Below are positions 25,665-32,469 of a DNA stretch of 34,281 bases, piece after piece (position 1 is the first letter of the stretch; every line of letters begins with the position of its first letter). Location of the stretch: NCBI GenBank assembly GCA_025357175.1, contig JANXPS010000049.1, positions 1 through 34,281 of the forward strand, in the 5' to 3' direction. The notes under the pieces are model-generated. The model did not search any database. It was given only the letters and a program-made list of their open reading frames with translations, and was not told the DNA's origin. Position numbers and translations under genes: made by a program. Source of the DNA: Deltaproteobacteria bacterium (lineage in GTDB: Bacteria; Desulfobacterota; Deferrimicrobia; Deferrimicrobiales; Deferrimicrobiaceae).

Positions 25665-27242
25665 ATGGCTGAAAAGGTATTCATTTTCGACACGACGTTG
25701 CGTGACGGAGAACAGGTTCCCGGCGCAAAGCTCGCCAAGGAGCAGAAGGTGGAGATCGCCAAGCAGATCGCGGCACTCGGCGTCGACATCATCGAGGCGG
25801 GCTTCCCGGCGTCGTCCCCGGGCGACTTCGACTCGGTCCAGACGGTGGCGCGCGAGGTCAAGGGACCGATCATCACGGGCCTCGCCCGTGCCGTGAAAAA
25901 GGACATCGACGCGTTATGGGCGGCGGTCAAGGTCGCGAAGCGTCCGCGCATCCACACGTTCATCGGCACCTCCGACATCCACATCCAGAAGAAGTTCAAG
26001 TCCGACAAGGACAAGATCCTCCAGTGGGCGGTCGATACGGTGAAGTACGCCAAGTCGCTCTGCAACGACATTGAGTTCTCGACGGAAGACGCGGCCAGGA
26101 CCGATTTCGAGTTCCTCTGCCGCTCGGTCGAGGCGCTGGTCAAGGCTGGCGCGACGACGATCAACGTGCCCGATACGGTGGGCTACGCGATGCCGGGCGA
26201 GATGGCCGACCGGATACGCCGTCTCAAGGAAAAGGTGCCTGCGCTCGACAAGGCGATCATCTCGATGCACTGCCACAACGACATGGGACTCGCGACCGCC
26301 AACACGCTGGCCGGCGTCCTCGCGGGGGCGCGGCAGGCCGAGGTGACGATGAACGGCATCGGCGAGCGCGCGGGCAACGCGGCGCTCGAAGAGGTCGTCA
26401 TGGCGATCCGCACCCGGAAGGACATCTTCAAGGGACTCTACACCGACGTCAACACGAAGGAAATTTCCAAGACGAGCAAGATGGTGTCGACGCTCATGGG
26501 CCTGCCCATCCAGCGCAACAAGGCGATCGTCGGCGTCAATGCGTTCGCCCACTCGTCGGGCATCCACCAGGACGGCATCCTCAAGGATCGTTCGACCTAT
26601 GAAATCGTCCGGCCGGAGGATGTCGGCGTTTCCGCCCACGCATTCACGCTGACCGCAAGGTCCGGCCGCGCCGCGCTCAAGCACCAGATTTCCGCATTCG
26701 GCCACAAGGTCACCGATCCGCAGCTCGACGCGATCTACGAGCAGTTCCTCACGCTGGCCGACAAGAAGAAGGAAGTGGCGATCGAGGATCTCGAGGCGCT
26801 CGTGCAGGAAGAACTCTTCAAGGTGCCCGAGATTTTCAAGCTCGAGCACATCCAGTTCCTCTCGGGCACGAAGGCGACGCCGATGGCGGCGCTCCGGATC
26901 CGCAAGGGAAAGGATGTCATCGAGGAGGCGGCGACCGGCAACGGTCCCGTCGACGCAGCCTACCAGTGCGTCGAGAAGATCGTCGGCCGGAAGTTCACGC
27001 TGATCGACTGGGGACTCAACGCGATCACCTCCGGCGAGGACGCGATCGGCGAGGCGCGGGTGCGCATCCGCTTCAAGGACACGATCGTCTCCGGTACGGC
27101 TACGTCAACCGACGTCATCGAGGCGTCGGTCAAGGCGTACCTCGCGGCGATCAACCGCTACATCGCATCCGAAGAGCGCGACAAGGCTGCGAAAAAGGTG
27201 AAGGGCGCGCCCAAGAAAAAGACGGCGAAGCCGTCGCTTTAA
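25665..27242 (+). CDS. leuA: 2-isopropylmalate synthase
   Basis: The 525-residue enzyme condenses acetyl-CoA with 2-oxoisovalerate in the first committed step of leucine synthesis. The TIM barrel has [29 protein letters not shown], the acidic stretch [13 protein letters not shown], the metal-binding HCHND in [17 protein letters not shown], and [15 protein letters not shown]. The C-terminal part from about residue 390 is the regulatory domain that normally binds leucine. The last 17 residues are Lys-rich ([16 protein letters not shown]), an unusual tail. AAGGAGGA before the ATG is a strong RBS. It is similar throughout to LeuA rather than citramalate synthase. No other leu or ilv genes are adjacent. 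It is controlled by the attenuator-like leader upstream. Confidence 0.95.
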   Translation: MAEKVFIFDTTLRDGEQVPGAKLAKEQKVEIAKQIAALGVDIIEAGFPASSPGDFDSVQTVAREVKGPIITGLARAVKKDIDALWAAVKVAKRPRIHTFIGTSDIHIQKKFKSDKDKILQWAVDTVKYAKSLCNDIEFSTEDAARTDFEFLCRSVEALVKAGATTINVPDTVGYAMPGEMADRIRRLKEKVPALDKAIISMHCHNDMGLATANTLAGVLAGARQAEVTMNGIGERAGNAALEEVVMAIRTRKDIFKGLYTDVNTKEISKTSKMVSTLMGLPIQRNKAIVGVNAFAHSSGIHQDGILKDRSTYEIVRPEDVGVSAHAFTLTARSGRAALKHQISAFGHKVTDPQLDAIYEQFLTLADKKKEVAIEDLEALVQEELFKVPEIFKLEHIQFLSGTKATPMAALRIRKGKDVIEEAATGNGPVDAAYQCVEKIVGRKFTLIDWGLNAITSGEDAIGEARVRIRFKDTIVSGTATSTDVIEASVKAYLAAINRYIASEERDKAAKKVKGAPKKKTAKPSL

Positions 27243-27249
27243 CGGCGGC

Positions 27250-27289
27250 GCCCGACCCGGGAACCACTCAGCGGGTTCCGGCGTCGGGC
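27250..27289. terminator. Hairpin between convergent leuA and larA
   Basis: GCCCGAC (27250-27256) pairs with GTCGGGC (27283-27289), continued by an inner CCGG/AACC stem. No T-run follows on either strand. It overlaps the last codons of larA, so it may be a bidirectional stop or mRNA-end structure. Confidence 0.5.
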
Positions 27290-28536
27290 AGCACGTAACC
27301 CGCGTCGGGCAGGATCAGCGGAGGCGGCAGCTCACCCAGTGCCGCCTCCGCTTTTTTTAGCGCATCCGGCAGCGATGCGGCCGGCGCCATTCCCATCCGC
27401 TCGACGTCTTCGGGCCGGAGCGACGAGACCAGGATCACGCGGCAGCCGAGCGCCTTGCCGAGCGTGGCGTGCGCGGTCTGGCCGTAGATCTGGTACCGCT
27501 CCCGCAGTTCCAGTTCCATCAGTTCGGGATCTTCGAAACGGAACCACGGGAAGAAGTGGGGGCTGCCGAACCCGTCCGCACATTCCGCGAGCAGGATCAG
27601 GACGCCGCCCGGCGTCACGGCGCGGAAGGCGTTGTCGAGCGCCTTGTGCGACTGGATCAGGTTGATGTCCTTGGGCCAACCACCGGCGGATGCGATGACG
27701 AAGGGGTAGCGGTGCGGCAGGGAAACGCGAAATACGGCCGCATACCGTTCACACGCCTCGCGGTGCGCCGACAACCAGTCGCCGGCGACGGCGTCGAACA
27801 GCTTCTTGCCGGGCGTCAGCAGCGTGTTGAGCAGGAAGGCGGGAGAAGCCATCGCGACCGCCTCGCGGATGTCCTCGTGCACCGGATTGCCGTCGAGCTG
27901 CCCGGCGCGCGCCAGCGGATGCTTCCCGGGCCCGTCGGGCAGGAAGACGCGGAAGTGGGTATCGGCGGCCGTGTCGCGGTGGGCGCAGCCGGGCACGAGC
28001 GCCTTGCGCCCCCCTCCGAATCCGGCGAAATAGTGAAACGAGATGGTACCGGTCAGCACGATCCGGTCGTGTTCCATGACGGGAAGGCAGACCCGCACCC
28101 GGGTCCCGCGCGTGGTCGTGCCGAGCGTCGCCATGGCGCCGTCGGGGTCCGACTGCACGACGCGGATGCCCGAGGAAAGTTCGCTTCCCACGATCGCGGC
28201 GATCTCGGCGTCGGTCTGCGCCCGGTGCGTTCCGCGCGCGATGAACAAGGTCACGCGATCGCGGGGCACGCCTGCCGCGTCGGTTTCGGCGAGCAGCGGC
28301 GCCAGGAATATCTCGGTCGCGCTGTAGCGGGTGATGTCGGAAATCGGGATCGCCACGGAGTCGGAGGGGCCGAGCAATGCCCGAAGCGGGGGAGAATCCA
28401 CCGGGTTCGCAAGCCGGTCGCGGAGCATCCCGGCTTCATCGGCCGGAAGCGCGACGGCGCGCGCGGCGACCACCGATGAACGCGCGGCGAGGCCGGAGGG
28501 CAGCTCCGCCGTCCCGCGGCCGTATTTCAGCTTCAT
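27268..28536 (-). CDS. larA: LarA-family nickel-pincer racemase (lactate racemase-like)
   Basis: The 422-residue protein has the active-site histidine in ARGTHR (His104), and SFHYFAGFGGGRKALVPG with His168 and Lys178 ten residues apart. These match the His and the cofactor-linked Lys of lactate racemase. SDITR near residue 67 is another family motif. The enzyme would interconvert hydroxy-acid stereoisomers using a nickel pincer nucleotide. The LarA family is broad, so the substrate may not be lactate. The cofactor-making genes larB, larC and larE are not in the window. I start at 28536 because the in-frame extension upstream lacks family sequence. A convergent hairpin with leuA marks the 3' end. 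Confidence 0.88.
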   Translation of the reverse strand: MKLKYGRGTAELPSGLAARSSVVAARAVALPADEAGMLRDRLANPVDSPPLRALLGPSDSVAIPISDITRYSATEIFLAPLLAETDAAGVPRDRVTLFIARGTHRAQTDAEIAAIVGSELSSGIRVVQSDPDGAMATLGTTTRGTRVRVCLPVMEHDRIVLTGTISFHYFAGFGGGRKALVPGCAHRDTAADTHFRVFLPDGPGKHPLARAGQLDGNPVHEDIREAVAMASPAFLLNTLLTPGKKLFDAVAGDWLSAHREACERYAAVFRVSLPHRYPFVIASAGGWPKDINLIQSHKALDNAFRAVTPGGVLILLAECADGFGSPHFFPWFRFEDPELMELELRERYQIYGQTAHATLGKALGCRVILVSSLRPEDVERMGMAPAASLPDALKKAEAALGELPPPLILPDAGYVLPDAGTR

Positions 28537-28634
28537 GCGCCGGGGCCGCCCGGTTTCCCGAACGTCGGGTCTTTTCGCGGTGTGGTCATCGCGCCAGTGT
28601 GATGGAAACAGGCGAGGGGAGTCAACCGGATCTG

Positions 28635-28663
28635 TTGCCGCCATCACCGGCGCCCAGTAGAAT
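28635..28663 (+). promoter_or_regulatory. Promoter of the inositol monophosphatase-family gene
   Basis: TTGCCG (28635-28640) and TAGAAT (28658-28663) are exactly 17 bases apart, 45 bases before the ATG. A very similar promoter (TTGCCG, 17, TATGAT) is seen at 31306. Confidence 0.6.
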
Positions 28664-28708
28664 CCGGGTTACTATCATCCATCGATCACACACCGGACGG
28701 AGAGACCA

Positions 28709-29497
28709 ATGGACAATCAATCGCTGCTCGAATTCGCCCGCGAGACCGCGGCAGGCGCGGGGGAAATCCTGCGCAGCAATTACGGACGCCGCCAGAAGAT
28801 CCACTTCAAGGGAGAGATCAATCTCGTCACCGACGTGGACCGGGCGTCGGAGGCGTATATCAAGGGGCGCATCCATGCGCGCTTTCCCGATCACGGAATC
28901 ATGGCCGAGGAAAGCCCCGAGGACAAGTCGCCCTCGCCCTATCGCTGGATCGTGGACCCGCTAGACGGAACGACCAACTACGCCCACAACTATCCCTGTT
29001 TCTGCGTATCCGTGGGAGTCGAGCACGACGGCGTGCCGGTCGCGGGCGCGGTGTACGATCCGCTGCTGAGGGAAATGTTCACGGCGACGGCCGGGGGGGG
29101 CGCATTTCTCAACGGGGAGAAGCTCGCCGTCTCGGACATCGGCGACTTGCGCCACGGCCTGCTGGCCACCGGATTCGCCTACGACGTCAAGACTTCGACA
29201 GACAAGAACTTCGACTATTTCCAGTCGTTCGTCATGACCGGGCAGGCGATCCGGCGGGATGGTTCGGCGGCGCTCGACCTGTGCTACCTCGCCACCGGCC
29301 GCTTCGACGGCTTCTGGGAAATGCAGCTCAAGCCCTGGGATACGATCGCGGGATTGCTGATCCTGCAGGAGGCGGGGGGCATGGCAACCCGCATGGACGG
29401 CTCCCCGTACGACATCCACCAGCCCGACGTGCTGGCGACCAACGGCCGGATCCATGGGCAGATGCTGGAAGTGATCCGGCGAGTGGCCGGCCGGTAG
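28709..29497 (+). CDS. suhB: Inositol-1-monophosphatase family protein (SuhB-like)
   Basis: The 262-residue metal-dependent phosphatase has the metal-site residues in GIMAEES (Glu67), DPLDGTTNY (Asp83, Asp86) and LKPWDTIAG (final Asp), and FKGEINLVTDVD near the N-terminus. Family members cleave inositol phosphates, fructose-1,6-bisphosphate or NADP. SuhB of E. coli also takes part in rRNA antitermination. Which role applies here cannot be told from sequence. GGAGAG lies six bases before the ATG. It has its own promoter and is divergent from larA. Confidence 0.9.
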   Translation: MDNQSLLEFARETAAGAGEILRSNYGRRQKIHFKGEINLVTDVDRASEAYIKGRIHARFPDHGIMAEESPEDKSPSPYRWIVDPLDGTTNYAHNYPCFCVSVGVEHDGVPVAGAVYDPLLREMFTATAGGGAFLNGEKLAVSDIGDLRHGLLATGFAYDVKTSTDKNFDYFQSFVMTGQAIRRDGSAALDLCYLATGRFDGFWEMQLKPWDTIAGLLILQEAGGMATRMDGSPYDIHQPDVLATNGRIHGQMLEVIRRVAGR

Positions 29498-29510
29498 TTC
29501 GCCGGGAATG

Positions 29511-29542
29511 AAAAAGGGCGCCCCGGATGGTCCGGGGCGCCC
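29511..29542 (-). terminator. Terminator of the minus-strand lipoprotein gene
   Basis: On the minus strand an 11-bp perfect stem GGGCGCCCCGG / CCGGGGCGCCC with a five-base loop is followed by TTTTT. It lies 26 bases beyond the lipoprotein stop. It may also stop plus-strand transcription from suhB, though with no T-run there. Confidence 0.88.
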
Positions 29543-29568
29543 GCGAAACCGTTGCGACGAGGGTCGCG

Positions 29569-30117
29569 TTACTTCTTGATCGGCTCCAGCATGATCACGC
29601 CGTACTGGTCGTGCTGGAACGGATGGACCGCCGGGAACTTGCCGAACAGCCAGCCATTGAACAGTTCCTTGCCGCCCTGCTTGATCTCGATGTGAAGCGC
29701 CGGGTTCTCGAGCTTGTTGGAGCTCGAGGTGATCGAGTCGCCGTTCATCGTGAAGTGGGGCAGGAAGTCGCCGACCGCCAGCACCAGGTCGCTGTCGGGC
29801 ACCTTGAAGGTGGAGTTCAGGTCGACGTTGAAGGTCTTCTTGCTCTTCTTCTGCTTGAACTCGACTTCGATCTTGGCGCCCTTCCAGCCCTTCTTGACTT
29901 CCTCGGGGATGACGATCTTCTTGGGGCCGCCGCCGCCCATGTCGCCGTGCGGTGCGCCGCCGCCCTGACCGCCCATGCCGGGAGGAGCCTGGCCGGGCGC
30001 CTGGCCGGGCGCTTCGCCCTGCGGAGGCATCGGGGGAGGAGTCTCCTTCTTCTTGCAGCCCGTGGCCGCGAGGCCGATCGTAACGAGAAGGGCGATCAAC
30101 AGTGCAAAACGCTTCAT
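29569..30117 (-). CDS. Lipoprotein with DUF2155-like C-terminal domain
   Basis: The 182-residue protein has a type II signal peptide: MKRFALLIALLVTIGLAATGCKKK, with Cys21 as the lipidated residue. A Pro/Gly/Gln/Met-rich linker follows (about 25-65, with repeated APGQ), then a compact domain (about 70-182) with LVLAVGDFLPHFTMNGDSIT, NPALHIEIKQGGKELFNGWLFGKFP and HDQYGVIMLEP. I recall this pattern from DUF2155 proteins of deltaproteobacteria, whose role is unknown. AAAGGAGA precedes the ATG, and the longer in-frame extension runs into the tRNA gene and is rejected. It starts 67 bases after tRNA-Ser(GGA) and may be read from the tRNA promoter. Confidence 0.8.
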   Translation of the reverse strand: MKRFALLIALLVTIGLAATGCKKKETPPPMPPQGEAPGQAPGQAPPGMGGQGGGAPHGDMGGGGPKKIVIPEEVKKGWKGAKIEVEFKQKKSKKTFNVDLNSTFKVPDSDLVLAVGDFLPHFTMNGDSITSSSNKLENPALHIEIKQGGKELFNGWLFGKFPAVHPFQHDQYGVIMLEPIKK

Positions 30118-30183
30118 CTTGAAATCTCCTTTCGGTTCTTTACTCAGGGGTTCGAAACAAACTTCATAAAAAAAACGGGAATA

Positions 30184-30275
30184 TGGCGGAGAGGGAGAGA
30201 TTCGAACTCTCGGAACCCTTTTGAGATTCACACGATTTCCAGTCGTGTTCCTTCGGCCAGCTCGGACACCTCTCC
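30184..30275 (-). tRNA. tRNA-Ser (anticodon GGA)
   Basis: Read on the minus strand it starts GGAGAGGTG. The anticodon stem CACGA-CTGGAAA-TCGTG gives anticodon GGA. It has a long variable arm, the T-loop GTTCGAATC, a matching acceptor CCTCTCC, discriminator G and an encoded CCA. Class II structure fits serine. A run of eight T follows closely on the 3' side (30175-30168). Confidence 0.96.
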
Positions 30276-30342
30276 GCTTGAAAAACCGTCTGATCAAAGA
30301 TCAAGTCTTGATGAATGCCACCTTCCCCTTGCAGGGAAAAAG

Positions 30343-30435
<93 letters not shown>

Positions 30436-30466
30436 GCATTTCGGGGGTCCGTCAGGAAAGACTACC

Positions 30467-30554
30467 TGGCGGAGGGAGCAGGATTTGAACCTGCGGAGCA
30501 TCGCTGCTCAACGGTTTTCAAGACCGCCGCCATCAGCCGCTCGGCCATCCCTCC
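30467..30554 (-). tRNA. tRNA-Ser (anticodon UGA)
   Basis: On the minus strand: acceptor GGAGGGA with TCCCTCC, anticodon loop CTTGAAA giving UGA, long variable arm, T-loop GTTCAAATC, discriminator G and encoded CCA. It is the first tRNA of a three-gene array. Confidence 0.96.
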
Positions 30555-30566
30555 CCGAACCTTCTA

Positions 30567-30598
30567 TTTATACCCGAATTTCCCGCCGATTGGGACAA
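30567..30598 (-). promoter_or_regulatory. Possible promoter of the tRNA-Ser array
   Basis: On the minus strand TTGTCC (30598-30593) and TATAAA (30572-30567) precede the first tRNA by 12 bases. The 20-base spacer is long, so the -35 assignment is weak; the AT-rich -10 is better. Confidence 0.35.
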
Positions 30599-30632
30599 AA
30601 AAATGATAACACCGGGAATCCAATCCGGGGTG
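30597..30632 (-). terminator. Possible terminator of the minus-strand RNA element
   Basis: On the minus strand CACC..GG pairs with CC..GGTG around ATTGGATT (with an internal loop), then TTATCA and seven T (30603-30597). The stem is imperfect and the T-run is six bases away, so it is a moderate candidate. Confidence 0.45.
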
Positions 30633-30845
30633 CGGCCCATGGCTCCCCTTCGATGCCCATTCCCTGGACGGCCATAAACTCTCCGTCTAGCGCCACGCGG
30701 GGGCCTCTTCCCGGGGGACGTCTTGTTCGGGCATCCCTGCCCTCTCTGCGACTCCATACCCCTCGCGCCGCCAATCCATGGCGGCTACACCCGCTCGGGG
30801 CATAGGCCCCCGTCCAGAGACCCCCGCTTTGGCGTACGCCGGAGA
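30633..30845 (-). ncRNA. Candidate structured RNA, copy A (family not recognised)
   Basis: Read on the minus strand it has, in order: GGGGC-CTAT-GCCCC (30810-30797); a perfect 7-bp hairpin GCCGCCA-TGGAT-TGGCGGC (30785-30767); GCGA-GGGGTATGGAG-TCGC (30766-30748); GGGCA-GGGA-TGCCC (30742-30729). Then come CGTCCCCCGG, CCCCCGCGTGGCGCT and GACGGAGAGT. The same order is found inverted in copy B at 30905-31180, with loops conserved and stems changed in both strands. This argues for RNA structure rather than protein. Many GGA triplets (about eleven by eye, including its terminator region) occur, several in loops. Ends are approximate. Small ORFs that cross it look accidental. No promoter could be assigned with confidence. 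Confidence 0.6.
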
Positions 30846-30904
30846 GCGTGAGGCCTCAATATTATTCTCCAAACCGGGTCGTCGCCGATCTTAACTTCGG
30901 GGCT

Positions 30905-31180
30905 CATCTCGGCGCGTAGCGGATTCGGGTGTCTCCTGGAAGGGGGCCTGTGCCCCGAGCGGAATTAAGCGCCAGGGATGGCGCTGCGAGGGGTATGGAG
31001 ACGCAGGCGGCCCATGGAAGGGCCGGCAAGGCGTCCCCCGGAAGGAGATACCCGATCCGCCTGAGCGATGAGCACTTGCCCCGCCCACCTCTCTCGCAAC
31101 CGAAACTTGCGTGTATGGGAAGGGCGCCCCCGCGTGGCGCTCGACGGAGAGTCATGGGCCATACTCTAGAGGGGATGTCC
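30905..31180 (+). ncRNA. Candidate structured RNA, copy B (inverted relative of copy A)
   Basis: Plus-strand hairpins in the same order as copy A: GGGGC-CTGT-GCCCC (30943-30956); perfect 7-bp AGCGCCA-GGGA-TGGCGCT (30968-30985); CTGCG-AGGGGTATGGAGA-CGCAG (30984-31006); CGGCCC-ATGGAA-GGGCCG (31008-31025). Then come CGTCCCCCGG (31032-31041), an extra segment of about 75 bases absent from copy A with a hairpin CGCAA-CCGAAAC-TTGCG (31095-31111), and the shared CCCCCGCGTGGCGCT and GACGGAGAGT. The second and third hairpins share two bases, so they would coaxially stack or compete. About eleven GGA triplets are seen by eye. No clear terminator follows. Confidence 0.6.
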
Positions 31181-31196
31181 GGGCCGCGGCCGAGCC

Positions 31197-31290
31197 GACG
31201 AGTGCTCGCCCCGCCCACCTCTTTAGTAATCCCAACTACCCGCGTACGGTAAGGGTGTCTGGCCGGAGAGCATCGGGCCGACTCAGGTTT
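31197..31290 (+). repeat. Partial third copy, direct repeat of the copy B extra segment
   Basis: 31197-31290 repeats 31067-31163 at an offset of 130 bases. Both have GCCCCGCCCACCTCT, a hairpin at the same place (CGCAA/TTGCG in B, TAGT/ACTA here at 31224-31238), a G(G)TAAGGG/GGGAAGGG block and GGAGAG ending in GGCC. Confidence 0.6.
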
Positions 31291-31305
31291 TCGGGGCGGG
31301 CTCCG

Positions 31306-31334
31306 TTGCCGCGGGCGTCATCTTCCAATATGAT
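31306..31334 (+). promoter_or_regulatory. Promoter of the surface-sugar operon
   Basis: TTGCCG (31306-31311) and TATGAT (31329-31334) have an ideal 17-base spacer, 34 bases before the aminotransferase ATG. It lies downstream of the RNA elements, so the operon does not need them for transcription. Confidence 0.6.
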
Positions 31335-31368
31335 GGGGGGCTACACCAACTGTCGAAGGGGAATTCCG

Positions 31369-32469
31369 ATGGCGATACCGTTCATGGACCTCAAGGGCCA
31401 GTTCTCGGCGTACGAATCCGACATCCGCGCGCAGGTCGACGACGTGCTGAAAAGCGGCGCGTTCATCATGGGCCCCAAGGGCGCTGCGCTGGAAAAGGCG
31501 CTTGGCGGATTCGTCGGCGCCCGCCACGCGTTCGGATGCTCCTCGGGCACCGATGCGCTGCTGCTCGCGCTCATGGCGTACGGGGTGAAGCCGGGAGACG
31601 AGATCGTCACGACGCCGTTCACCTTCATCGCCACCGCCGAGGTGATCGCGCTGCTCGGCGCCGTTCCCGTATTCGTCGACATAGAACCGGTCCACTACAA
31701 CATCGACCCGTCGAAGATCGATGCGGCGATCACCCCGAAGACGCGCGGCATCATCGCGGTCTCGCTCTACGGGCAGTGCGCCGACATGGAGGCGATCCAG
31801 GCCGTCGCCGAAAAAAGGAACATCTTCCTGATCGAAGACGGATGCCAGTCGTTCGGCGCGGCGCGCAACGGAAAACGGTCGTGCGGATTCGCCCACGTCG
31901 GGACGACCTCGTTCTTCCCGTCCAAGCCGCTCGGCTGCTACGGCGACGGCGGGATGGTGTTCACGTCCGACGACAAGATCGCCGACCTGATCGCCGGGCT
32001 TCGAAACCACGGGCAGTGGGAGCGGTACCGCCACCGGGTGATCGGCATCAACGGCCGGCTCGACGACCTGCAGGCGGCGGTGCTCCTGGCCAAGTTCGCA
32101 CGGTTCGAGGAGGAGCTTGCGGCCCGGGCGCGGATCGGCGCGCGCTATTCCGAAGCGCTGGGCGACGTCGTGACCGTGCCCGCGATCATGCCGGGCAACA
32201 CGCACGTCTTCGCGCAGTACTCGATCCGGACCGCTTCGCGCGACGCGCTGGCGAAGGCGCTGGGCGACAACGGCGTGCCGACGGCGGTCCACTATCCCAT
32301 CCCGCTGCACATGCAGGAAGCGTTCTCGGGGCTGGGACTCGGGGCGGGCGCGTTCCCGGTTTCCGAGTCGGTTTCCACGGAGATTCTCTCGCTTCCGATG
32401 TCCGCGTTCCTGTCGCAGGCGGACCAGGACGAGGTGATCCGCCAGCTCCGTCGATTCTTCGGAAAGTGA
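31369..32469 (+). CDS. DegT/DnrJ/EryC1/StrS-family sugar aminotransferase (WbpE-like)
   Basis: The 366-residue PLP enzyme opens with MAIPFMDLKGQF, the form seen in WbpE/WlbC-type aminotransferases of LPS sugar pathways. SSGTDALLLAL binds the cofactor phosphate, EDGCQSFGA has the Asp157 contacting the pyridine, and SFFPSKPLGCYGDGG carries the Schiff-base lysine Lys186. RNHGQ and NGRLDDLQAA are further family marks. It would transfer an amino group from glutamate to a keto-sugar nucleotide. The exact sugar is not certain. GAAGGGG precedes the ATG. It overlaps waaF by four bases, tying it to LPS assembly. Confidence 0.9.
   Translation: MAIPFMDLKGQFSAYESDIRAQVDDVLKSGAFIMGPKGAALEKALGGFVGARHAFGCSSGTDALLLALMAYGVKPGDEIVTTPFTFIATAEVIALLGAVPVFVDIEPVHYNIDPSKIDAAITPKTRGIIAVSLYGQCADMEAIQAVAEKRNIFLIEDGCQSFGAARNGKRSCGFAHVGTTSFFPSKPLGCYGDGGMVFTSDDKIADLIAGLRNHGQWERYRHRVIGINGRLDDLQAAVLLAKFARFEEELAARARIGARYSEALGDVVTVPAIMPGNTHVFAQYSIRTASRDALAKALGDNGVPTAVHYPIPLHMQEAFSGLGLGAGAFPVSESVSTEILSLPMSAFLSQADQDEVIRQLRRFFGK

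Noticed and set aside
29978-30056. Repetitive GGC/GGG-rich stretch in the lipoprotein gene as a possible regulatory repeat
   Set aside because: It encodes the in-frame Pro/Gly/Gln linker with APGQ repeats, so ordinary low-complexity coding explains it.
30533-31252. Several small ORFs within the RNA-element region, some sharing PPRGARRRV-like stretches between copies
   Set aside because: The shared peptide comes from the conserved RNA blocks. Stem changes are compensatory at the base-pair level, no frame has an RBS, and the frames are not consistently kept.
30597-31290. OMEGA/HEARO-type RNA of an IscB or TnpB element
   Set aside because: No nuclease or transposase ORF is adjacent and no guide/TAM arrangement could be identified, though a solo remnant cannot be ruled out without a covariance search.
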